Positions 1-5,569 of a stretch of DNA of 6,625 bases are shown piece after piece; position 1 is the stretch's first letter; each line of letters begins with the position of its first letter. The position numbers and the translations under genes are program-made. The notes below the pieces were generated by a model that saw only the letters and a list, made by a program, of their open reading frames with translations, had not been told where the DNA came from and did not search any database. The DNA is from Bacteroidales bacterium UBA5537 (GTDB taxonomy: Bacteria; Bacteroidota; Bacteroidia; Bacteroidales; Lentimicrobiaceae): contig DINP01000013.1 in the NCBI GenBank assembly GCA_002426025.1, positions 4,285 through 10,909 on the forward strand, in the 5' to 3' direction.

Positions 1-250
1 GAACCCTTGAACCGCGCAGCGATTGAACCCCGAACATCATCCTTGCCTGCCGGGAATTGCGAATAAAGTGTTAAACATTTGTTAAACAACCCAAAATTTA
101 TAACCAGGCTTTCCCGCGCACTGTTATGCTATCGTTAATTGACTGAATCTGTTGATTATAGTTGATAAATTATACAATAATCATAACACATCATTTTTAG
201 AAGGGTCAGAAATCAAATGTTGGCCTGATTGTTAAACCTAAACCAGTCTG
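1..250. other. Intergenic region upstream of the lipoprotein gene
   Basis: No gene can be supported here. The first 40 bases carry TTGAACC/ATTGAACC-like short repeats (near 8 and 24), a kind of low-complexity spacer. Bases 1-66 are open in frame +1, but the implied peptide has no recognisable motif and no start inside the window. The stretch 60-240 is AT-rich and must contain the promoter of the gene at 251. I found no exact TTTG/TAnnTTTG pair with standard spacing; the nearest -7-like boxes (around 75-82 and 157-164) each miss one base. Confidence 0.5.
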
Positions 251-988
251 ATGAAGCATTTCAATCTTCCTGTAATTTTAATTCTCATACTATTACTACA
301 GTCCTGTGTTTCAGTTCAACAGCACCGAAACATGGAAAGCAGGCTGTTGGAATGTGATTCAAACTCTAAGCTGATATCCGGGCAACGGGATAGTTTGGCA
401 GTTCTTGCCGATGAAATCAGGAATGATAGAAGTTTGCTGTATGAGGAATACAACAAAATGACAGAAAATTATAATCAGGCAGTTTATGAAATCGACAGGA
501 TTCAGAACAATGTCATGGCTGAATTGGTGGTGCCTGATGACAGATATTTGCAGGATATAGCACCGAAAACCTCATACAAAAGGTCGGTATTGATGAAATC
601 CGATACCGTTTCCAATACCAGGCTTGAGGTTGCTTCGGGGAAAGTGGCGTTTTATTGTCCTTTGAAAATGACGTATAAGGAAACCTATACAGCCATTGGT
701 TTTATTGCCGATGTAATATCCGACGAGCAGATTAAAGCCCGTATGATTGAACGGATAAAAAAGGTTGAGCGTGATGCAGATAATGTCACCCTGAGCGACA
801 ATAACCTGCTGATCGAAAAGATCGCTTTCTATAAATTTATTGAATTGCGGTTGGATGAGGCTTCAAACGAGCGCTTCGAAATTAAAAAGGTACACGGCAA
901 CGACAAGCAGCTTGTTACCAACAAAATGGAAGGCTGGCAATGGAAGGTTAACCTGTGGCCTCCGAAAAACGTCAGGAACTGTTTCTGA
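251..988 (+). CDS. Lipoprotein of unknown function, N-terminal part of a frameshifted gene
   Basis: The start at 251 gives a lipoprotein signal: Lys2, a hydrophobic stretch at residues 4-16 and a lipobox LQSC with Cys19 as the lipidated residue. Residues about 25-90 are rich in charged and heptad-like residues and probably form a coiled coil. Residues about 95-230 form a soluble domain I cannot name. The last natural residues seem to be the GWQWKVNLW segment; after it the reading turns into a short unrelated tail (PPKNVRNCF) and stops. The +1-relative frame continues at once with a beta-strand-like segment and a membrane helix (958-1206), so this and the next entry are most likely one gene of about 318 residues. 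I recall Bacteroidota proteins with a WxWxV segment followed directly by an LxLxV strand and a terminal membrane helix, which supports joining them, but this is recollection rather than a search. Function is unknown. Confidence 0.82.
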   Translation: MKHFNLPVILILILLLQSCVSVQQHRNMESRLLECDSNSKLISGQRDSLAVLADEIRNDRSLLYEEYNKMTENYNQAVYEIDRIQNNVMAELVVPDDRYLQDIAPKTSYKRSVLMKSDTVSNTRLEVASGKVAFYCPLKMTYKETYTAIGFIADVISDEQIKARMIERIKKVERDADNVTLSDNNLLIEKIAFYKFIELRLDEASNERFEIKKVHGNDKQLVTNKMEGWQWKVNLWPPKNVRNCF

Positions 989-1206
989 AGGTAATTGTAT
1001 ATGACGAAGATGGTAATCAGGACTTTGCATTTACAAAAACATATCTGCTCGATGTTAACGTTGACCCTTTTCTGTTTGTTCACAATTCCGTAATGCTGTT
1101 CAGTACCAATCCCGAGTGGGCTTTTGGTGCCGTAATAACACCGGTCCTCACTTTTTTCCTGGGAATGTATCAGCGCCGGAAAAAGCAAAAAGTTGGTACT
1201 GCCTGA
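955..1206 (+). CDS. C-terminal part of the frameshifted lipoprotein gene, with a membrane anchor
   Basis: This frame overlaps the end of the preceding one and is best read as its continuation, not as an independent gene; the GTG at 955 is only the first nominal start codon. Residues 1-37 (ASEKRQELFLKVIVYDEDG and on) look like the end of a beta-sandwich domain. Residues about 52-71 are a hydrophobic helix (WAFGAVITPVLTFFLGMY), followed by the positive tail RRKKQK, which would lie in the cytoplasm by the positive-inside rule. The full protein would then have an N-terminal lipid anchor and a C-terminal transmembrane helix, implying inner-membrane residence. A one-base loss in the GTGGCC run at 955-960 would explain the break, as would a sequencing or assembly error. 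Frame +1 is closed by a TAA at 949-951, so any ribosomal shift must occur after that point. Confidence 0.65.
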   Translation: MASEKRQELFLKVIVYDEDGNQDFAFTKTYLLDVNVDPFLFVHNSVMLFSTNPEWAFGAVITPVLTFFLGMYQRRKKQKVGTA

Positions 1207-1329
1207 TGGTAATAAAATAATCGCTTTTGCTTTCGCAGATAGGTCTGACCGATGATGCACTAGCTGAAGTTTTAATTCTCAATATTATTTTTTTTATGTA
1301 AAAGCGTTTAACCACTAAAACCCCTTACC

Positions 1330-1812
1330 ATGATCAATAACATTCAGTTTACAGACAATTTCTCTTTGCATGAATTGTTGCTTACCTCGCACCGCAGGTT
1401 CGATGAAGAGCAGTACAATCCGCCTGTCGAAATAGTTGAAAACCTCAGGGCGTTGGTTGTCAATATATTACAACCTTTACGGGATGCGATGGGAACAGCC
1501 ATTTCAATAAACAGTGGCTACCGCTGTCCCTCGCTCAACCGCTCAATTGGAGGTGCCAGAAACAGTCAGCATATGACCGGTCATGCGGCTGATATTGTTG
1601 ATTTTACAAATGGTAATGAATTCCTTTTCAGGAAAATTAAAGAACTGGAATTGCCTTTCGACCAGATGATTGATGAGTTTGGTTTCCGCTGGGTGCATAT
1701 CTCCTATGATCCTACCCGCAATCGCCGGCAGATTCTTCAGGCAGTTAAAGATGCCGCCGGGCGCACAATTTATGTAACGCCCGATGTCATGGCTTTGCCT
1801 CAGATTCCATAA
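1330..1812 (+). CDS. Peptidase M15-type (D-Ala-D-Ala carboxypeptidase-like) zinc peptidase
   Basis: This 160-residue protein matches the single-domain M15 peptidases (Peptidase_M15_3 type) over nearly its whole length. Visible landmarks are SGYRCPSLNRSIGG (62-75), the zinc-binding SxHxxGxAxD motif at 79-88 (ligands His81 and Asp88), and WVHISY at 121-126 with the third ligand His123. Glu116 or Asp115 is the likely catalytic acid. The family cleaves bonds to D-amino acids in peptidoglycan stem peptides. There is no signal peptide, so the protein is either cytoplasmic or freed by lysis; small M15 proteins of this form are common as phage-type endolysins and also as stray chromosomal genes. No holin, tail or other phage gene is visible beside it. 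It lies 123 bp after the lipoprotein gene on the same strand and ends 5 nt from the stop of the converging radical SAM gene. Family assignment is firm; the in vivo role is not. Confidence 0.93.
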   Translation: MINNIQFTDNFSLHELLLTSHRRFDEEQYNPPVEIVENLRALVVNILQPLRDAMGTAISINSGYRCPSLNRSIGGARNSQHMTGHAADIVDFTNGNEFLFRKIKELELPFDQMIDEFGFRWVHISYDPTRNRRQILQAVKDAAGRTIYVTPDVMALPQIP

Positions 1813-1817
1813 ATATA

Positions 1818-2951
1818 TCAGGGGTTTACATTTTCAAATACTGCTTTAATTCCCGAGAGGATAAGGCGCAGATTGTCAGGCGATTTGCCGTCAAGTACTT
1901 TGTATTTATCGGGTGAGGTCAGCATGCGCGAAAACATATCGGCAGCTGCCAGCACACGTACTTTATTGAATCTGCACATCACGGGATCGAAGGCGCCCAT
2001 TTCACCTCTGGCTGTGTAGTTAAGTCCATAGCAGGGCGAACAATAGGAGAATATAAAGCATCCATCGCATCCGCTTGAAAGCAGTAGTCCATCGTTTTTG
2101 CATAGCTGCTCAAATATCTCATTCATGCTTTCATTGTTGTAAGTCTGGTTTGGGTTGCCGATAAAGGCGTGGCATGGAAAGCTGTTCCCATTTACATCAA
2201 AAGCCACAATATTTTCCCCGGCACCACAGGCTCTGTTGTGTGGCACTGTAACATCGGGTGAGAAATTCTGCATGGGGATATTGATTAGTTCGCAGGGTAT
2301 CTTTTCGGGATGGGAAATAAAATAGTCGGCGAATTTCTTCATTTCAGCAGCAAAAACGGGAAGGTCTCTCTCAGCATTCCAGGCAACTTCCTTTGCCAGG
2401 CTAGGATTAACTATAAAACCCTCCTTTGTGAGAGCAAGATAATTATCGAACATTTTATTCAGCACATTGGGGGCAATAGTCATTTTTACTGCCTGCCATG
2501 GCCAGGTATCGCGGAAGAAGTTGCGGTCAATCAGATCGAAGGAGTTAGAGCGGTTCAGGTTATGCGATTCTCTTGCTCCGTCAATACTCAGGATGGGCAC
2601 AAAACGGAGCTTGTTTTGGGTTAGCCATGTTCTGATTTCTGATGTTAACAGGGTGCCATTTGTCGTTACCATACAGATAATTTTCAGTCCGGGAAAGGTA
2701 TTCCATGCCCATTCTGAAAGTTCTTTCATTTCATTGAATGCCAGAAAAGGCTCCCCACCGTGGAAAATCAGGAAATACTCGCTGGTGGCGGCACGGCTGG
2801 CTTCAATATCGGCGGTTATTACTTTTTTAATCTCTTCAGGGACAATAACCTGCTTGTTCTTCACGCTTTCGTAGCAATAGCTGCAAGCCAGGTTACACTG
2901 GTTGGTAAGCATCACAAATATTTCCCTGCTTCTTTTCGATTCGCCTCTCAT
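1818..2951 (-). CDS. Radical SAM/SPASM peptide maturase (paralogue 1)
   Basis: This 377-residue radical SAM enzyme carries the AdoMet cluster motif CxxxCxxC at Cys19, Cys23 and Cys26 (CNLACSYC), then GGEP at 65-68, TTNGT at 96-100 and LSIDG at 121-125. The C-terminal SPASM domain has seven cysteines: Cys242-X12-Gly255-X4-Cys260, then Cys295-X2-Cys298-X5-Cys304-X2-Cys307, then Cys326, enough for two auxiliary 4Fe-4S clusters. A roughly 50-residue tail follows. SPASM enzymes of this size mature peptides or sulfatases; no sulfatase is present, but a small Cys peptide is encoded about 2 kb upstream on the same strand. The N-terminus is too short for a fused RiPP recognition domain. The ATG at 2951 is the first start in an open frame and lacks a Shine-Dalgarno. 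It is clearly related along its full length to the enzyme at 3660-4787. Enzyme class is certain; substrate is inferred. Confidence 0.95.
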   Translation of the reverse strand: MRGESKRSREIFVMLTNQCNLACSYCYESVKNKQVIVPEEIKKVITADIEASRAATSEYFLIFHGGEPFLAFNEMKELSEWAWNTFPGLKIICMVTTNGTLLTSEIRTWLTQNKLRFVPILSIDGARESHNLNRSNSFDLIDRNFFRDTWPWQAVKMTIAPNVLNKMFDNYLALTKEGFIVNPSLAKEVAWNAERDLPVFAAEMKKFADYFISHPEKIPCELINIPMQNFSPDVTVPHNRACGAGENIVAFDVNGNSFPCHAFIGNPNQTYNNESMNEIFEQLCKNDGLLLSSGCDGCFIFSYCSPCYGLNYTARGEMGAFDPVMCRFNKVRVLAAADMFSRMLTSPDKYKVLDGKSPDNLRLILSGIKAVFENVNP

Positions 2952-3029
2952 GCTGATTTTGTATTGTTTTGCATTATTTGGAATTTTACATCCTTCTCCA
3001 TGTAGCTCAGTAAAATTAAAAGGTTATTG

Positions 3030-3240
3030 CACAGAGTTCCACAGATAAGACACAGAGAACCACAGAGGTTTTTTCTCTCCGTGTCCTTCCATGAGACCTC
3101 CGTATATCTCCTTGAAACTCTTTTTTCTTTTAATGTTCCCACTCCTTTCTCTGTGTCCCTCTGTGAGACCTCCGTGTATCTTTGTGAAACTCTTTTTGTA
3201 ACACCTCACATCCCTATGTATCTCTCTGAAACTCTTTTTT
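3030..3240. repeat. Degenerate tandem and inverted repeat block beside the GxxExxY gene
   Basis: A 50-nt unit, 3076-3125, recurs at 3148-3197 with an exact 72-nt offset; both copies run from TCTCyGTGTCC through GAGACCTCCGT to GAAACTCTTTTT. A shorter copy of the 3' half (TATGTATCTCTCTGAAACTC) ends near 3240. At 3030-3068 the same CACAGAG words appear in the opposite orientation: GACACAGAGA at 3049-3058 is the exact reverse complement of 3148-3157. Locally, CACAGAG (3061-3067) can pair with CTCCGTG (3077-3083) across a T-rich loop. The block starts just after the stop of the GxxExxY gene and ends before the next radical SAM start. Open frames through it are low-complexity artefacts of the repeats. 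From memory, similar CACAGAG/CTCTGTG repeats often accompany GxxExxY genes in Bacteroidota and other phyla; I cannot verify that here. Confidence 0.85.
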
Positions 3241-3246
3241 TAGAAA

Positions 3247-3618
3247 TTAAAGCCTGTATCGTTTAACTCCATTCTTTAGCAGAGTCACATTAAAATTCAT
3301 CAGCAAGCCGATTTCTTTGGACGCAAATTTCATATATGTCAGAATCTGCGCCTCATGAACCGGTGCGAATGCATCCACTGTCTTTAATTCAATAATTACA
3401 GCATTTTCTACCAGAAGATCTATCCTGTATCCGCAATCAAGCCTGATGTCCTTATAAACCACCGGAACAGCAAGTTGCCTTTGGGTAAATAATCCGGCAC
3501 GATTCAACTCAAATTCCAGGCACTCTTCATAGGCTGATTCCAGTAAACCCGGTCCGAGATTCCTGTGAACCTCTATCGCACAGCCCATTATCTTATCTGT
3601 AATCTGGTTGATTTCCAT
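3247..3618 (-). CDS. GxxExxY family protein (PD-(D/E)XK nuclease-like fold)
   Basis: At 123 residues this is full length for the GxxExxY family. The naming motif is GLLESAY at residues 24-30 (Gly24, Glu27, Tyr30), within the typical block VHRNLGPGLLESAYEECL. Further on are the nuclease-like residues Asp67 (GYRIDLLV), Glu77-x-Lys79 (IIELKT) and the Gln91-x3-Tyr95 helix motif. Together these resemble the active site of PD-(D/E)XK endonucleases, with all key positions intact. The family is widespread and its biological function is not established. The gene starts 41 nt after the stop of the upstream radical SAM gene and points the same way, so it could be co-transcribed. Nothing in the family suggests a part in peptide maturation, however, and it sits with its own repeat block, so I read it as an inserted or hitchhiking module. 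Confidence 0.95.
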   Translation of the reverse strand: MEINQITDKIMGCAIEVHRNLGPGLLESAYEECLEFELNRAGLFTQRQLAVPVVYKDIRLDCGYRIDLLVENAVIIELKTVDAFAPVHEAQILTYMKFASKEIGLLMNFNVTLLKNGVKRYRL

Positions 3619-3659
3619 CTTTCTTGCATTTGTTCATTTATCCATACTAAATTCAATTC

Positions 3660-4787
3660 CTAAAACGCAACTTCAGGGTTCAGATGTTTGAGAATATACT
3701 GCGAACCATTCAGCATGGCCCTCTTTTGCTTTGTGTCTCTGTTTTTGAAGAAAATATGATCGGGGCATTCGGTCAGAAGACGAATGTGGAAATAGGCATT
3801 GGCATAAAACAGGATTTTAGAAAAGCGGCAACTCATTTCGCTTTGCTCCTTATGGTTTCTCACCGATGCAATGCTGGCAGGGCAGGTATTGCAGATATCT
3901 TTAACGCAACAATTCTTACAGGCATCATTCAGGTATTCAATCTCTTTAAGGTCAATATCTTCAGCAGGGATTTTCCACTCACCTGTATTGTAATATGCGC
4001 TGCAGCGATGACAGGCAAGTTCGCTGCCATCGGCAGCAACAGCCTTGGAACTAAATCCCGGACTACATTTTGGTAGGCTAAAGCTGCTGTCAACACAATA
4101 AGTGGCCAACGACAAAAGATTGAATGGATATTTCTGTGGGTGCTTCAGGTAATATTCAATAAGCAGCATCAATTGCTTTGCCAGGACCTCTGCATTTGCC
4201 TCTGCCGACCAATCAACCCCATCGGCAATAACACTCTTGATGGTATATCCCTTTTCGGAAAGAAAAATAATATTGCCAGATAATTTTCCGAGTGTTTCGG
4301 GGATAATCACGGTACTTACCACGGACTTTGATAAGTTGCTGAAAAAAGAGAAATCTATCTGGCTGTAAGAGTTGCTTCTGAATTTGTTATGATCGGCTTC
4401 AAAGCCATCGAGGCTGAGTTCCACTTTGAAAATATCACTGTTGGCCAGCAGCCAGTCCTGAATTTCACCATGTACCATGGTGCCATTGGTTACAGCCTTA
4501 AACACCACTTTTCGGTTTTTATAATCTGATCTTACGTAGTCAACTATCTGCCTTATCAGATAAAACTCAATAAATGGTTCGCCACCCATCAGCAGGATAT
4601 TCAGTTCATTATCAGTTTCCCCGTTTTCAGCGAAAGCCTTATCAATCTCTTTACAAGCTGTTTCTAAATCCATTGATTTATTCAGCGTTTTGTCGCAGAA
4701 ACAATAGGAGCAATTCAGGTTGCACTTTTCAGTAACAATAAGGCAAAGCTGGAAGGTGTGGTTTGTCGGATTCTCAGCAGCAGACAT
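3660..4787 (-). CDS. Radical SAM/SPASM peptide maturase (paralogue 2)
   Basis: This 375-residue protein has CxxxCxxC at Cys22, Cys26 and Cys29 (CNLNCSYC), MGGEPF at 67-72, VTNGT at 99-103 and LSLDG at 124-128. The SPASM domain repeats the spacing of its paralogue: Cys241-X12-Gly254-X4-Cys259, Cys290-X2-Cys293-X5-Cys299-X2-Cys302, and Cys320. Extra cysteines at 15, 31, 231, 262 and 294 are not shared. Other matched blocks are RSNS at 137-140, KHPQKYPFNLLSL (paralogue SHPEKIPCELINI), and a tail ending in an LxG...NP pattern. It is the first large gene after the 55-residue Cys peptide, 178 nt further along the same strand, with a terminator-like inverted repeat between. It probably modifies that peptide, alone or together with its paralogue. 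Whether the two act on different residues or as a partnered pair cannot be told from sequence. Class is certain; the substrate link is by context. Confidence 0.95.
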   Translation of the reverse strand: MSAAENPTNHTFQLCLIVTEKCNLNCSYCFCDKTLNKSMDLETACKEIDKAFAENGETDNELNILLMGGEPFIEFYLIRQIVDYVRSDYKNRKVVFKAVTNGTMVHGEIQDWLLANSDIFKVELSLDGFEADHNKFRSNSYSQIDFSFFSNLSKSVVSTVIIPETLGKLSGNIIFLSEKGYTIKSVIADGVDWSAEANAEVLAKQLMLLIEYYLKHPQKYPFNLLSLATYCVDSSFSLPKCSPGFSSKAVAADGSELACHRCSAYYNTGEWKIPAEDIDLKEIEYLNDACKNCCVKDICNTCPASIASVRNHKEQSEMSCRFSKILFYANAYFHIRLLTECPDHIFFKNRDTKQKRAMLNGSQYILKHLNPEVAF

Positions 4788-4875
4788 GGCAGAAAGTTGG
4801 AAAAGGAGAGGGGTTATTGGTAAGGCAATCCGTTCCGGTGCATAGGTCGGTCCGAAATATTTTTAAATAAAAAAA

Positions 4876-4953
4876 AATAGTACAGACAATAGAACTTCAA
4901 TACAATACGGAGAAACTGATCCGCAAAGCAAAAAAATAAAAGTCTGTACTATT
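4876..4953 (-). terminator. Long-loop inverted repeat with T-run between precursor and maturase genes
   Basis: AATAGTACAGAC at 4876-4887 and GTCTGTACTATT at 4942-4953 are perfect 12-bp inverted arms 54 nt apart. In the minus-strand transcript the first arm starts 12 nt after the peptide stop codon, and the second arm runs straight into seven further U residues, then AUUU. That is the form of an intrinsic terminator, although the loop is unusually long; a small inner stem (CGGA/TCCG) may shorten it. A partial terminator here would let the precursor be made in excess over the enzymes, as in many peptide clusters. The arms are AT-rich, so strength is uncertain. The alternatives are an RNA-stabilising stem or a protein-binding site. 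Confidence 0.55.
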
Positions 4954-4965
4954 CTGCTTGATGCC

Positions 4966-5133
4966 TTAGCCTGTTATGCCGTTGGCGCAGGTTCCGCCCC
5001 AGCATCCGGTGCAGTCTTCTTTTTGAAGATCGGCATCCTGGGTCACAGCGTCATCGGTTTTAAACGTCTGCATCAACAAATCCATTTTTTCTAAAACCTC
5101 ATCATTGGGTTTAAAGAACTCCTTTAATTCCAT
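4966..5133 (-). CDS. Putative radical-SAM-modified peptide (RiPP) precursor, 55 residues
   Basis: The frame begins MELKEFFKPNDEVLEKMDLL and ends DCTGCWGGTCANGITG. The N-terminal 40 residues are charged and probably helical, as expected of a leader; there is no signal peptide. The C-terminal 15 residues hold all three cysteines (41, 44 and 49) and five of the six glycines in the pattern CxxCWGGxCxxG, as expected of a core peptide. No double-Gly cleavage site is obvious before Cys41; the GG at 46-47 lies inside the core. The ATG at 5133 is the first possible start because an in-frame TAG lies 6 nt upstream; as is usual in Bacteroidota there is no Shine-Dalgarno. It leads a same-strand cluster with two SPASM enzymes. 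I do not recognise a named precursor family. The three cysteines could accept thioether crosslinks, but this is inference. A non-RiPP small metal-binding peptide remains possible. Confidence 0.72.
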   Translation of the reverse strand: MELKEFFKPNDEVLEKMDLLMQTFKTDDAVTQDADLQKEDCTGCWGGTCANGITG

Positions 5134-5153
5134 AAGCTAATTATTAAAGGTAA

Positions 5154-5221
5154 AAAGTTCTGAATTAGTTAATTGCGATCCGGGGGAGTGCCAGAACTTT
5201 AAAACACCGGCCCGGAAAGTT
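5154..5221 (-). promoter_or_regulatory. Leader with mutually exclusive pairings upstream of the peptide gene
   Basis: In the minus-strand leader, AACTTT (5221-5216) can pair with AAAGTT (5200-5195). AAAGTTCTG (5200-5192) can instead pair perfectly over 9 bp with CAGAACTTT (5162-5154), which is followed by two more T residues. The middle arm is shared, so the two stems exclude each other, an arrangement seen in attenuators. The arms are short and AT-rich, no riboswitch class is recognised, and chance cannot be excluded. Confidence 0.25.
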
Positions 5222-5270
5222 TTATGGGATAACAAATGTCTTTCAAAGAAATTTCAGGTAAAGTACAACA

Positions 5271-5302
5271 CAAACCTACATCAATAAATCACGAATAGCA
5301 AG
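5271..5302 (-). promoter_or_regulatory. Candidate Bacteroidota-type promoter for the peptide gene
   Basis: On the minus strand TAGGTTTG (5278-5271) matches the TAnnTTTG -7 consensus exactly. CTTG (5302-5299), one base off the TTTG -33 box, lies 20 nt upstream, which is the usual spacing. Transcription would begin near 5265, giving an untranslated leader of about 130 nt before the ATG at 5133. The match is short and could occur by chance. Confidence 0.35.
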
Positions 5303-5356
5303 GATAAACGGAATTTTATTTGGTTTAGCATCCGTATTTGTAATTGGTCTTAAAAA

Positions 5357-5430
5357 GAAATGAGAAATGAGTTAGGAGAGATGAGAAGATGAGCACTAAG
5401 AAGATGGGAAATGAGAAAATAGGGAGAATT
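5357..5430. repeat. Purine-rich low-complexity tract
   Basis: The plus strand is almost entirely A and G, with reiterated GAAATGAG, GAGATGAG and GAAGATGAG words (for example GAAATGAGAAATGAG at 5358-5372 and GGAAATGAGAAAATAGGG near 5407-5424). It is irregular, not a clean tandem array, and encodes nothing recognisable. It looks like the slippage-derived spacer DNA common in this phylum. Confidence 0.55.
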
Positions 5431-5524
5431 AATCAGGGAAAACGCATGAACCGTGAACCAACCCCATATCGCACCCCTTAAGACACAGTTTTAAACGGAT
5501 TGTCGCCGATGGATAGTAACTTCG

Positions 5525-5569
5525 TTCTTTCAGAGCCTCCTCCGGTTTTGAGGAGGTTGTCTGAAAGAA
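5525..5569. repeat. Strong two-part hairpin (17 bp) in intergenic DNA
   Basis: TTCTTTCAGA (5525-5534) pairs perfectly with TCTGAAAGAA (5560-5569), and inside it CCTCCTC (5536-5542) pairs with GAGGAGG (5550-5556) around a 7-nt loop. A small asymmetric internal loop (G against TTG) separates the stems. Neither strand has a T-run after it, so it is a poor intrinsic terminator. It could be a REP-like palindrome, a structured-RNA stem or an RNA end-protection element. It lies about 125 bp downstream of the T9SS gene's stop codon. Confidence 0.6.

Noticed and set aside
1..66. The 3' end of a plus-strand gene entering from the left.
   Set aside because: The 21 open codons show no motif, and the DNA has TTGAAC-like spacer repeats typical of intergenic sequence.
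962..970. Programmed -1 ribosomal frameshifting at the A-run.
   Set aside because: The heptamer is G AAA AAC, not A AAA AAC, and no strong downstream hairpin is visible; a mutation or sequence error is simpler.
829..1260. A 143-codon open frame on the minus strand opposite the lipoprotein gene.
   Set aside because: It has no recognisable motif, is Cys/His/Phe-rich in a pattern typical of reverse-strand reading, and covers a region whose plus frames make biological sense.
1330..1812. A prophage lysis gene marking a phage region.
   Set aside because: Single M15 peptidases of this type also occur outside phages, and no holin, tail, capsid or integrase gene is nearby.
3030..3240. A CRISPR array.
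   Set aside because: The units diverge from one another, spacing is unequal (72 then 42 nt), one part is inverted, and no cas gene is present.
3024..3266. Several open frames on both strands through the repeat block.
   Set aside because: Their peptides are simply the CACAGAG/CTCTGTG repeats translated (TEVSWKD/GGLTEGH-like words), with no independent coding evidence.
1818..4787. The radical SAM pair as anaerobic sulfatase maturases.
   Set aside because: Size and domain order would fit, but there is no sulfatase gene in the window and a Cys-rich small peptide heads the cluster.
4876..4953. A miniature inverted-repeat transposable element.
   Set aside because: No target-site duplication flanks the 12-bp arms, and position plus T-run fit a terminator better.
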